Of a stretch of DNA of 64,000 bases, positions 9,886-17,645 are shown piece after piece. Each line of letters opens with the position of its first letter. The first letter of the stretch is position 1. The notes under the pieces are model-generated. The model saw nothing but the letters and a program-made list of their open reading frames with translations, had not been told where the DNA came from and made no database searches. The position numbers were made by a program, and so were the translations under genes. Location of the stretch: assembly GCF_014712675.1 (NCBI RefSeq), contig NZ_JACXSI010000001.1, positions 1 through 64,000 of the forward strand, read 5' to 3'. The stretch comes from Peribacillus faecalis. GTDB lineage: Bacteria > Bacillota > Bacilli > Bacillales > DSM-1321.

Positions 9886-10015
9886 AAGTAGAAAAGCGGA
9901 AGCGGCCTGTTCAGCCTCGACCAGCATAAGACGAGCCGGCTGGTAGGTTGCTTTTTACCTTCCGGACGGATTGGCTTATGACCTCGAGAGGCTGGCCGCT
10001 ATAGCTAGACAATTA
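9886..10015 (+). repeat. GC-rich long-hairpin repeat module, copy B2
   Basis: Runs from AAAAGCGGAAGCGGCC to GGCTGGCCGCTATAGCTAGAC. Nested complementary blocks fold it into one long hairpin: GCGGCC with GGCCGC, CAGCCTC with GAGGCTG, CATAAG with CTTATG, and AGGT with ACCT near the loop. Its halves occur separately in copies A, C, D and F. Confidence 0.8.
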
Positions 10016-10213
10016 GAAAAGCCGTCACCGGTCCTTTTTGGTGAGGTACGTACCCAATAATCAGCACTACTCACGAATGATTGCCTTTCTTAGATATGTT
10101 GCTAATCAAAAAGGAGCCATGCGGGAGGACTAAGATGAATCCCCCAAGAAACCCGCTTTTGGTTTCTTGGGGGAGGCAGCTTAGGACCGAGCATGGCAGG
10201 TGTAAGGCTAGAC
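10016..10213 (+). repeat. Mosaic intergenic repeat, copy B3 (best preserved)
   Basis: End motif at 10016-10040. Stem 1 is CCTTTTTGGT (10033-10042) with ATCAAAAAGG (10105-10114). An outer helix pairs CCATGC (10117-10122) with GCATGG (10191-10196) and CTAAG (10130-10134) with CTTAG (10180-10184). The inner hairpin is a perfect 13-bp stem, CCCCCAAGAAACC (10141-10153) with GGTTTCTTGGGGG (10161-10173). The copy ends with GGTGTAAGGCTAGAC. Confidence 0.85.
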
Positions 10214-10245
10214 AGTCATCTAAGTTCAAAATCTATTAGGCGTCT

Positions 10246-10378
10246 GTTGATTTCCGCTGCGGATGGACGCTTTCGCGCTGAGGCCTGCGCCAATCCTCCT
10301 CGCCGCTCATCACTCCTGTGTTGCATCGAACTGCATGCTTCATCTGAGCAGGAGTTGCTAGTCTACGCCTCCATCAAC
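10246..10378 (+). repeat. GTTGATT-type intergenic repeat, copy 1
   Basis: Runs from GTTGATTTCCGCTGC to CCTCCATCAAC, so the ends form an inverted repeat. It is GC-rich with internal complementary blocks (ACTCCTG with CAGGAGT). Related copies lie at 30928-31059 and, inverted and truncated, at 60068-60165. It fills the gap between copy B3 and the recG stop. The open frame across it is a by-product of the repeat. Confidence 0.8.
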
Positions 10379-10424
10379 AAATAAAATTCACTTTTTAAAC
10401 AAAAGCCAGGTAGGAACCTGCTAA

Positions 10425-12467
10425 TTAATCAAACTTCATCTCCGCAAATACGCCTTGTGAGCGCAAATAAGTTCGTAAACCTTCAAACATTTCCTCTTCC
10501 CAAAACTGTTCGCTATTGACTAACTGAGAAGCATCGTCTCTGGCCACTTCCAGAATACGATAGTCGTGAATAAGATCAGCCACTTTAAATTCCGGCAGAC
10601 CGCTTTGCTTTTTGCCGAAGAAATCGCCGGGTCCTCTAAGCTCCAAATCTTTCTCAGACAAAACAAATCCATCATTCGTTTCCGTCATAATCCGCATTCG
10701 TTCCTTGCCGTTTTCCGATTTGGCATCGCTCACTAAAACACAATATGATTGTTCACTGCCTCGTCCAACCCTTCCACGCAATTGATGCAGCTGCGACAAG
10801 CCGAAGCGCTCTGCATCGTATACGAGCATGAATGTCGCGTTCGGCACATTCACCCCTACTTCTACAACTGTAGTTGAAACCAATATTTGCACTTTATTTT
10901 CGCTGAAAGCTTTCATGACTTCATCTTTTTCTGCTGGAAGCAACTTTCCGTGCATGAGCCCAACCTTGAACCGATCACCGTAATAATGGCAAAGCATGTC
11001 ATGAACCTCAATCGCATTTTGCAAGTCAAGCTTTTCCGATTCTTCTATAAGCGGGCAAATAACGTAAGCTTGTCTGCCTTTAACGAGTTCTTTGTTCATA
11101 AAACCTAAAACGCGCTCAAGCATATTATGCTTTGCCCAATATGTTTCAATCGGTTTACGTCCAGCTGGCATTTCGTCAATAATTGATACATCCATCTCGC
11201 CAAAAACAGTAATTGCGAGCGTACGCGGTATCGGAGTCGCTGTCATGAACAGCACATCCGGATTTTCACCTTTTTCACGCAGAATCTTCCTTTGCTCTAC
11301 ACCGAAACGATGCTGCTCATCTGTTATGACCAACCCTAGTGAACGGAATGATACTTCATCGCCAATTAAAGCATGCGTACCTATCAATATATCAATATCT
11401 CCTGCCTGCAGGTCTGCAAGCAGCTCACGGCGTTTCTTGCCTTTAACCGAGCTCGTAAAAAGTGCTGATCTTACGCCCGTTCCTTCTAGTAAACCAGCAA
11501 TGGAAGCTGCGTGTTGTTCGGCCAATATTTCCGTCGGAACCATTAACGCTCCTTGATGCCCTGCTAAAACAGATGCCAACAAAGCGATTGTTGCCACAAC
11601 GGTTTTTCCTGAACCAACATCTCCTTGCAGAAGCCGGTTCATACGATGCGGGGATTTCATATCAGCTATAATTTCATTTACTACCCGATTTTGGGCAGAT
11701 GTAAGCGGAAATGGCAGACTGCCAATGAAACGTTGCCATTTCGCTTCATCAAATTGTTGCTGCATGCCGGCAGAACCGTGCCGCTCAATTCTTCTCAAAC
11801 TTTGCATTTTTAATTGAAACAGCAACAACTCTTCATATGCCATCCGTCTTCTCGCCTGCTTTAAATCTTCCGCTCCTTCCGGAAAGTGCATAGCACGCAA
11901 AGCATCCTTTTTGCTTAACAACCGATATTTTTTCAACAAATAAGGAGGCAGCACTTCCGGAATTGATTGTGCATATTGAGAAAAAGCAATTGTCATAAAC
12001 TTTCTCAAGCCTTTTACCGTAACACTGCCCTTCGTTGAGTATACAGGTTCAAAATCTTTTTGTTCCGCACTTTCTCCATCAGAAAACGTTGTAGCGGTAA
12101 TCGTCTGTCTGTGACGATCCCATTTTCCTGTAATCGATATCGTTTGCTGCAATGCCAATTTACTTTTCAAATACGGCTGATTAAAGAAAATAACTGACAC
12201 TAAATAGCGTCCTACTAATAATTTGAATGTCAACCTCGATTTCTTTTTGCCGTAATAAACAACTGCCGGAGCACTATGAATGACTCCTTGAACAGTTACT
12301 CGCTCATCATGCTCAACTTCCTCCAAATCACGGAGACGGAAATCGTCATATCGGTACGGCAAATATTCCAGTAGATCCAAAACCGTTTCGATTCCCATCT
12401 CTAAAAGAGCTTCTGTCGTTTCTGGCCCTATCCCTTTAATATCTGAAACCGGATTATATACGTTCAT
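10425..12467 (-). CDS. recG: ATP-dependent DNA helicase RecG
   Basis: Branch-migration helicase that reverses stalled replication forks and processes Holliday junctions. The N-terminal wedge (OB-fold) domain is about 1-200, Walker A GDVGSGKT is 282-289 and the DEQH box is at about 376. Helicase motifs V-VI (STTVVEVGVNVPNA, QLRGRVGRG) and a C-terminal LRSQG tail complete the 680 residues. The start codon overlaps the sdaAA stop (TAATG), so translation is coupled to serine deaminase; this grouping is usual in Bacillus. Confidence 0.97.
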   Translation of the reverse strand: MNVYNPVSDIKGIGPETTEALLEMGIETVLDLLEYLPYRYDDFRLRDLEEVEHDERVTVQGVIHSAPAVVYYGKKKSRLTFKLLVGRYLVSVIFFNQPYLKSKLALQQTISITGKWDRHRQTITATTFSDGESAEQKDFEPVYSTKGSVTVKGLRKFMTIAFSQYAQSIPEVLPPYLLKKYRLLSKKDALRAMHFPEGAEDLKQARRRMAYEELLLFQLKMQSLRRIERHGSAGMQQQFDEAKWQRFIGSLPFPLTSAQNRVVNEIIADMKSPHRMNRLLQGDVGSGKTVVATIALLASVLAGHQGALMVPTEILAEQHAASIAGLLEGTGVRSALFTSSVKGKKRRELLADLQAGDIDILIGTHALIGDEVSFRSLGLVITDEQHRFGVEQRKILREKGENPDVLFMTATPIPRTLAITVFGEMDVSIIDEMPAGRKPIETYWAKHNMLERVLGFMNKELVKGRQAYVICPLIEESEKLDLQNAIEVHDMLCHYYGDRFKVGLMHGKLLPAEKDEVMKAFSENKVQILVSTTVVEVGVNVPNATFMLVYDAERFGLSQLHQLRGRVGRGSEQSYCVLVSDAKSENGKERMRIMTETNDGFVLSEKDLELRGPGDFFGKKQSGLPEFKVADLIHDYRILEVARDDASQLVNSEQFWEEEMFEGLRTYLRSQGVFAEMKFD

Positions 12468-13354
12468 TATTTCCCCTCTTTTTTCGGTGCTCCGAAAATT
12501 TTCGCCTCCAAAGCTTTTCCTGTCGGCGTAGCAGCCAGTCCTCCTAACGCCGTTTCTCGCAAGGCTGCCGGCATCGATTGACCGATGCGGAACATTGCTC
12601 CAATCACTTCATCGCAAGGAATACGGCTCTTAATGCCGGCCAAAGCCATATCTGCCGCTACCATCGCATTGGCAGCTCCCATTGCATTCCGTTTCACGCA
12701 CGGTACTTCTACAAGACCTGCAACCGGATCGCAAACAAGGCCTAGCATATTTTTTAGCGTAATTGCCATCGCTTCCGCACATTGGGATGGTGTTCCGCCT
12801 GCCATTTCAACAATAGCCGCTGCTGCCATTCCGCTCGCAGAACCTACCTCGGCCTGACAGCCTCCAGCCGCACCGGAAATGCTCGCATTATTAGCGACAA
12901 CAAATCCAAAAGCACCTGAAGTGAATAAAAAGGCCACCATCTGTTCACGAGTTGGGTTTAATTTTTCCCGAACCGCATAAAGTGTTCCCGGTACAACACC
13001 GGCTGATCCTGCTGTCGGTGTCGCGCAAATTGTTCCCATCGCCGCGTTTACTTCATTCGTTGCCACCGATTTACTGACCGCATCAAGCAGCAAATCCCCT
13101 GACAATGATTTTCCGGATGCGATATATTCTTGTAGGAGTACAGCATCTCCGCCTGTTAATCCGGAATGAGATTTAACACCTTGCAAGCCACGCTCAATCG
13201 CCTTTTCCATTACAACAAGATTTTTGTCCATTTTCGCGATGATTTCTTCTCGGCTTAACTGGAGTACTTTCATTTCCTGTTCAATCATAACTTCTGATAT
13301 TTTTTTATTTTGACTTTCTGCCAAGTGTACAAGCTCAGCAACATTTCTAAACAA
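12467..13354 (-). CDS. sdaAA: L-serine dehydratase, alpha subunit
   Basis: Iron-sulfur L-serine deaminase subunit. With SdaAB it converts serine to pyruvate and ammonia. The cluster-ligand cysteines are visible in ICATPTAGSAG, CDPVAGLVEVPC and the conserved C-terminal region; the glycine-rich SGAAGGCQAEVGSASGMAAA is also typical. At 295 aa it is full length for the two-subunit type. It starts 19 bp after sdaAB and overlaps recG by one base. Confidence 0.95.
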   Translation of the reverse strand: MFRNVAELVHLAESQNKKISEVMIEQEMKVLQLSREEIIAKMDKNLVVMEKAIERGLQGVKSHSGLTGGDAVLLQEYIASGKSLSGDLLLDAVSKSVATNEVNAAMGTICATPTAGSAGVVPGTLYAVREKLNPTREQMVAFLFTSGAFGFVVANNASISGAAGGCQAEVGSASGMAAAAIVEMAGGTPSQCAEAMAITLKNMLGLVCDPVAGLVEVPCVKRNAMGAANAMVAADMALAGIKSRIPCDEVIGAMFRIGQSMPAALRETALGGLAATPTGKALEAKIFGAPKKEGK

Positions 13355-13373
13355 TACTTTACCTCCCTAAAAC

Positions 13374-14036
13374 TCAATCGACAATTTTTGTTACACCAAG
13401 AATGGCCGGCAATTTTTCAATCTCATCCAAAATTGGATCTTCGATATTTTGGTCGACCTCAATTGTCATTAAAGCTCTTTGTCCCAATTCTTTTCTCGAC
13501 ACTTCCATATGGCCGATGTTAATTTGATGTAGTGCCAATACAGTTGCAACATTCGCAATCGCTCCGAATTGATCAGTATGTTCGACTAATATTGCCGGAT
13601 GTTGTCCCGACAATCTTAATACAAAACCGTTCAACTCAATGATTTCGATTTTTCCTCCGCCGATAGAAATACCAACCATTTCCAAGTTGCCTATTTCATC
13701 GCCCATACGAATTTTTGCCGTATTCGGATGATCAGGCACAGCCTCTTCCTCTATAAAACGGATTTTCATACCGTCAGCCTCAGCAATTTCTATAGAACGA
13801 ATTATTCTTTCATCATCTGTTTCAAAATCCAATATGCCACCGATAATGGCTACATCTGTTCCATGCCCTTTATACGTTTTCGCAAACGAGCCATACAGAT
13901 GAATATCTACCCATTTTGGCTGCCTTCTGAATAGACTTCTGGCTACCTTGCCGATTCTTGCTGCACCAGCAGTATGTGAGCTTGAGGGCCCAATCATAAC
14001 CGGACCGATAATATCAAACACACTTCTATATTTCAT
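13374..14036 (-). CDS. sdaAB: L-serine dehydratase, beta subunit
   Basis: Partner of SdaAA. The N-terminal part has the typical IGPSSSHTAGAARIG and YGSFAKTYKGHGTD. The C-terminal part (about 145-220) is an ACT domain, IANVATVLALHQINIGHMEVSR, a likely regulatory ligand site. At 220 aa it has normal length. It is the first gene of sdaAB-sdaAA-recG. The upstream gap is occupied by repeat copy C, and I could not define a convincing promoter. Confidence 0.95.
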   Translation of the reverse strand: MKYRSVFDIIGPVMIGPSSSHTAGAARIGKVARSLFRRQPKWVDIHLYGSFAKTYKGHGTDVAIIGGILDFETDDERIIRSIEIAEADGMKIRFIEEEAVPDHPNTAKIRMGDEIGNLEMVGISIGGGKIEIIELNGFVLRLSGQHPAILVEHTDQFGAIANVATVLALHQINIGHMEVSRKELGQRALMTIEVDQNIEDPILDEIEKLPAILGVTKIVD

Positions 14037-14089
14037 ATTGTTCCCTCACATTTTGTATATAACTTAAAATTTACACTAACAGTATACTA

Positions 14090-14333
14090 AAAAAAACGTT
14101 ACCGGTCCTTTTTATTTTTGATTTTCTCCCCGATATCACTTCAGTGAAAAAAGAGACATACGGGAGGCGAAAAGCGGAAGCGGTCCGCAAGTATGGAACA
14201 GCAATTAAGGACGCTACATCCGCATATCTTCGTCGCTGTGACTCCCATCCTGAGAGACTCACTCGAGAAACCCGCCCTTGGTTTCTTGGGTGGGTTGATT
14301 TAGGACCTAGCGTGTCAGGTATAAGATTAGACA
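14090..14333 (+). repeat. Mosaic intergenic repeat, copy C (hybrid)
   Basis: Begins with the end motif (AACGTTACCGGTCCTTTTT) and stem 1. After GACATACGGGAGGC it switches into the GC-rich module (GAAAAGCGGAAGCGG), then a CTTCGTCGCTGTG arm, and returns to the GAGAAACC/GGTTTCTT hairpin and tail. This shows that modules recombine at fixed joints. Confidence 0.8.
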
Positions 14334-14381
14334 GCTTTCCAAGCACAACTTTATTTATTTAAGAAAAATCTTTTCTAGATG

Positions 14382-14416
14382 AAAAATAGGAATAGAAGAC
14401 ATTGTCTTCTATTCCT
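14382..14416 (-). terminator. Terminator of yloU-fakA
   Basis: AGGAATAGAAGAC and GTCTTCTATTCCT form a perfect 13-bp stem with a 3-base loop. On the minus strand it is followed by ATTTTTC, about 80 bp after the fakA stop. Confidence 0.8.
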
Positions 14417-14496
14417 AACTCATCATATACTATTCGTGTAATATCTACTTTCTATACAGTATCAGCGCCACTGGCGATATGTACTAAAGTAAAAGC

Positions 14497-16164
14497 TTAT
14501 TCTACCGCTAAAATGAATGAATAAAGTGGCTGTTTGCCATCATGCAATTCCACTTCAACATCTTCAAACTTTTCTTCGCAGTATTCAACTAATTCATTGA
14601 CTTCTGACTCATTGACATCTTCACCATAAATGATTGTTAAGATTTCAGAATCGTCATCGATCATTTCGTCCAGCAATTCTTTTGTAGCTTCAAGCTTATC
14701 TTTGCTTGTATTTAAAATTTTGCCTTCCGCAATTCCCATAAAATCTCCATTTTCGATTTCTAAGCCATCGATGTTTGTGTCACGCACTGCGAATGTAATT
14801 TGGCCAGTTTTTACTGTAGACAATGATTCAGTCATCGCAGATTCATTGTCTTCCGGCGATAATGAAGGATTGAATGCCAATAATGAAGCCATTCCTTGCG
14901 GTACAGTTTTTGACGGGATGACAATTACATTCTCGTCCACTAAATCAACAGACTGCTGAGCAGCCATGATGATGTTTTTATTGTTAGGCAAAATAATAAC
15001 ATTTTTCGCATTTACTTCTTTGATTGCTTTAACAATATCCTCTGTGCTCGGATTCATTGTTTGGCCGCCTTCGATTACTGCTTTAGCGCCGATACTTCTG
15101 AACAAATCAGCAACACCTGAACCCATTGCAACTGTTACGATTCCATACTCCTCTTTCTTTTTAGAAGGAGCTGGAGTTGAAGATACAGAAGGCGCATCAT
15201 TCGAAACAAGGCTAGAATGTTGCTCTCTCATGTTATCGACTTTGATTTTAATTAAAGTACCGAATTTTTGACCATAGTTCAGCACTTCACCGGGCTGTTC
15301 TGTATGCACGTGAACTTTCACTACTTCATCATCAGAGATGACTAATAATGAATCACCCAATTCGCTTAAATGATTACGGAATGCATCTTCATTGTATGGC
15401 TCCATGCCATCTTTGAAGCGCACCATAATTTCTGTACAGAAACCGAACGTAATGTCTTCGCTGCTGATATGATCAGCAACATTCATGTGATGTTCTGCGC
15501 TGACAAGTTGATCCATTGAAGGAGCAGTGGCGCTTAGGCTCACTTTTTCACCTTTAAGTTGCGCTAAAAATCCTTCATAAACGAAAACAAGACCTTGTCC
15601 GCCGCTATCTACTACGCCTACTTCTTTAAGTACAGGCAATAGATCAGGAGTACGTTGCAGGGACGCGTTCGCTTCTTTTACGATGTCTTCCATAACAGCA
15701 ACGATATCCGTATTAACTTCAGCAGAGGCGACTGCCGCTTTCGCTGCATCTTTAGCAACCGTAAGTATTGTTCCTTCTACAGGCTTCATAACCGCTTTAT
15801 ATGCTGTTTCCACACCTGCTGAGAATGCTTCAGCGAATTCTACACTATTAATACTTGCTTTTGATTCGATTTTTTTAGAGAAACCACGGAAAAGCTGTGA
15901 AAGAATTACTCCAGAGTTTCCGCGAGCTCCCATAAGCAAGCCTTTTGATAAAGCTTGACCCACTTTACCGATGTGCTCATTAATATGAGTTTCTACCTCT
16001 TTAGCACCAGAAGTCATTGATAGGTTCATGTTTGTTCCAGTATCTCCATCTGGCACAGGAAAAACGTTCAAAGCATCTACCAATTTGGCATTAACGGATA
16101 ATTGGTTCGCACCCATTAGTACCATTTCAGCAAAACGTTTTCCTTCTAAATTTGTTATTGACAC
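14497..16164 (-). CDS. fakA: Fatty acid kinase catalytic subunit FakA (YloV)
   Basis: Two-part protein of 555 residues. The N-terminal DhaL-type kinase domain (about 1-200) has the Mg-ATP signature FPVPDGDTGTNMNLS near residues 31-45 and GARGNSGVILSQ. The C-terminal half is the FakA-specific DegV-like region. In Gram-positive bacteria this family phosphorylates exogenous fatty acids bound to FakB proteins, feeding acyl-phosphate into the PlsX-PlsY pathway. The function comes from the family; no fakB is in the window. It follows yloU by 16 bp and ends in a strong terminator. Confidence 0.9.
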   Translation of the reverse strand: MSITNLEGKRFAEMVLMGANQLSVNAKLVDALNVFPVPDGDTGTNMNLSMTSGAKEVETHINEHIGKVGQALSKGLLMGARGNSGVILSQLFRGFSKKIESKASINSVEFAEAFSAGVETAYKAVMKPVEGTILTVAKDAAKAAVASAEVNTDIVAVMEDIVKEANASLQRTPDLLPVLKEVGVVDSGGQGLVFVYEGFLAQLKGEKVSLSATAPSMDQLVSAEHHMNVADHISSEDITFGFCTEIMVRFKDGMEPYNEDAFRNHLSELGDSLLVISDDEVVKVHVHTEQPGEVLNYGQKFGTLIKIKVDNMREQHSSLVSNDAPSVSSTPAPSKKKEEYGIVTVAMGSGVADLFRSIGAKAVIEGGQTMNPSTEDIVKAIKEVNAKNVIILPNNKNIIMAAQQSVDLVDENVIVIPSKTVPQGMASLLAFNPSLSPEDNESAMTESLSTVKTGQITFAVRDTNIDGLEIENGDFMGIAEGKILNTSKDKLEATKELLDEMIDDDSEILTIIYGEDVNESEVNELVEYCEEKFEDVEVELHDGKQPLYSFILAVE

Positions 16165-16180
16165 AAATGTTTCCTCCTTA

Positions 16181-16543
16181 CTAAGGGTTCGTCACGCGAA
16201 CTCCCTGTACATAAATATTGACGGAATCAACTGCTAAACCGACCGTTTTGTCCAGGGTATATTTCACTTTCGACTGAACATTATGAGCAACTTCAGAGAT
16301 TTTCGTGCCGTAGCTAACAATAATGTACATATCAATATTGATGGCCTCTTCTTCTTGACGCACAATAACACCTTTAGTGAAGTTTTCTTTTCTTAAGATC
16401 TCGGTAATTCCGTCTTTCAGTTGTTTTTTGCTTGCCATACCGACAATGCCGTAGCAGTCTACTGCAGCGCCGCCGGCGATTGTAGCAATAACATCATTGG
16501 ATATATCAATTTGTCCGTATTTTGTGTTGATTTCAATGGACAT
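16181..16543 (-). CDS. yloU: Asp23/Gls24 family envelope-stress protein YloU
   Basis: Cytoplasmic 120-residue protein of the Asp23 (DUF322) family with the conserved ISNDVIATIAGGAAVDCYGIVGM region. Members associate with the membrane and alkaline or envelope stress. The exact role is unknown. Conserved pairing with fakA (16-bp gap) suggests a link to fatty acid or envelope metabolism. A ribosome site AAAGGGGG precedes the ATG. Confidence 0.88.
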   Translation of the reverse strand: MSIEINTKYGQIDISNDVIATIAGGAAVDCYGIVGMASKKQLKDGITEILRKENFTKGVIVRQEEEAINIDMYIIVSYGTKISEVAHNVQSKVKYTLDKTVGLAVDSVNIYVQGVRVTNP

Positions 16544-16590
16544 TTGTTTTTCCCCCTTTTGGAAAAATACATTTTGACTACAAACATTTT

Positions 16591-16619
16591 ACTATAACAA
16601 TAAAGAAAATGCACTACAA
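16591..16619 (-). promoter_or_regulatory. Promoter of yloU-fakA
   Basis: On the minus strand TTGTAG (16614-16619), 17 bp, then TATAGT (16591-16596). TGT directly before the -10 makes an extended -10, which compensates for the poor -35. Confidence 0.6.
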
Positions 16620-16789
16620 ACCGCTAAAAATAGCCATTCATAAAGGATTTTCTTCCGATTTCGGAATTGCTGATGTGTTCAATTGTGTATTAAAATCACA
16701 GATTACACCTGAAAAAGAGCACGTTTGCAGCTACAATATTCTTAACTAATATACCCTATAATTAATTTTTTTCAAATAGTAATCATAAT

Positions 16790-16817
16790 AAAAGCGCTGA
16801 ATTAAATCAGCGCTTTT
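16790..16817. terminator. Bidirectional hairpin in the yloU-rpmB gap
   Basis: AAAAGCGCTGA and TCAGCGCTTTT form an 11-bp stem with a 6-base loop and T-runs on both strands. Neither neighbouring gene is transcribed towards it as a 3' end, so it implies another short transcript, possibly the 22-codon ORF at 16861-16929. Confidence 0.6.
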
Positions 16818-16860
16818 GCTCTTTTTACAGAGCAATATTACCCGATTTTTTATTTTCTCT

Positions 16861-16929
16861 TTATTCGGGACGATTAAGCTCAAAGTTATCGATTTTTAGT
16901 TGAATTGCAGGTTCAAATTGCTTCAGCAT
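16861..16929 (-). CDS. Candidate 22-residue small ORF
   Basis: I do not recognise this peptide (begins MLKQFEPAIQLK, ends FELNRPE). Support: a ribosome site AGGGAG 5 bases before the ATG, a terminator 44 bp after the stop on the same strand, and a TATAAT at 16992-16997 upstream on that strand. Against: the length, no detectable homologue by eye and no good -35. It could also be the remnant of a longer gene. Apart from this ORF, the hairpin and the two promoters, the 16544-17185 gap shows nothing else. Confidence 0.35.
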   Translation of the reverse strand: MLKQFEPAIQLKIDNFELNRPE

Positions 16930-17083
16930 GCTTCTCCCTAACTAAAACGATACACATAAGAAAATGCTATAAGAAGGATTAAAGCCCCTAAATTATAAAG
17001 TAAAAACTTCTAAAAGTTTTTCTCCATTTTTTATATCAAATCCTATGTCAAGGTTTTTTTCTTGAAAGGTTGAAGATATACTA

Positions 17084-17112
17084 TTGCATTTCGAAAATAT
17101 GTATGATACATT
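17084..17112 (+). promoter_or_regulatory. Promoter of rpmB
   Basis: TTGCAT (17084-17089), a 17-bp spacer, then TACATT (17107-17112) preceded by TGA, an extended -10. The ribosome site TAGGAGGG lies before the rpmB ATG. Confidence 0.7.
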
Positions 17113-17185
17113 ATTTAAGTATTTGATTACTTGACTTAAGAATTATTGAAACTTAAGCTCGTTGTAGTTAGGAGGGAATTTATAT

Positions 17186-17374
17186 ATGGCACGCAAATGT
17201 GTAATCACGGGAAGAAGAACTCGTTCTGGTAACTCTCGTTCTCACGCTATGAACGCTAACAAACGTACTTGGGGTGCAAACCTTCAAAAAGTTCGTATTT
17301 TAGTAGATGGTAAACCAAAACGCGTATATGTTTCTGCTAGAGCATTAAAATCTGGTAAAGTTGAACGCGTTTAA
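17186..17374 (+). CDS. rpmB: 50S ribosomal protein L28
   Basis: Large-subunit ribosomal protein of 62 residues (N-terminus [13 protein letters not shown]-terminus [13 protein letters not shown]). Only one cysteine is present, so this is the zinc-free form rather than the four-cysteine form. It is one of the few plus-strand genes, as in B. subtilis, facing spoVM and thiN, and has its own promoter and terminator. Codon use is that of a highly expressed gene (CGT, AAA, GTT rich). Confidence 0.98.
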   Translation: MARKCVITGRRTRSGNSRSHAMNANKRTWGANLQKVRILVDGKPKRVYVSARALKSGKVERV

Positions 17375-17394
17375 TCTTACTTAATTTTAACTTA

Positions 17395-17429
17395 AAAAAC
17401 AGCACTCTTGTTATAAGAGTGCTGTTTTG
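17395..17429. terminator. Terminator between rpmB and spoVM
   Basis: AAAACAGCACTCTT and AAGAGTGCTGTTTT form a long stem with T-runs on both sides, so it can end both rpmB (plus) and spoVM (minus) transcripts. Confidence 0.85.
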
Positions 17430-17452
17430 CATTTTAGGATATGTTTCTATTG

Positions 17453-17533
17453 TTACCCTTTTTTAAATGCTCCCAGCATAGCCCGAACCAACCCGCCAAG
17501 AAATCTTGGAAGTTTAATCGTATAAAACTTCAT
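17453..17533 (-). CDS. spoVM: Stage V sporulation protein M
   Basis: Tiny 26-residue amphipathic-helix peptide that recognises the curvature of the forespore membrane, anchors SpoIVA and so starts coat and cortex assembly. The sequence begins MKFYTIKLPRFLGG and ends MLGAFKKG, nearly identical to the B. subtilis protein including Pro9, which is needed for curvature sensing. GGAGGG lies 5-6 bases upstream. Location between rpmB and thiN is the conserved one. It is too short for most gene finders. Transcription in B. subtilis is by sigma-E; I did not identify a clear sigma-E promoter here. Confidence 0.93.
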   Translation of the reverse strand: MKFYTIKLPRFLGGLVRAMLGAFKKG

Positions 17534-17645
17534 AATTTCCCTCCTCACCTGCTAACAGCTTATTCACTATACATCAAACATTGCCTATGAATTTCGTCTC
17601 TTATCGCGGTTAATGACAATGTACCTTCATTCAAAATGGAATTTA

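Noticed and set aside
9721-10213. Insertion sequence or CRISPR array
   Set aside because: No transposase or cas genes, no constant spacer length; the units differ in loops and module order.
10193-10384. 63-codon plus-strand ORF
   Set aside because: It lies entirely inside repeat tail B3 and the GTTGATT-type repeat; no ribosome site, and the composition is that of the repeat.
14071-14346. ORFs on both strands (91 and 72 codons)
   Set aside because: Both are translations of mosaic repeat copy C.
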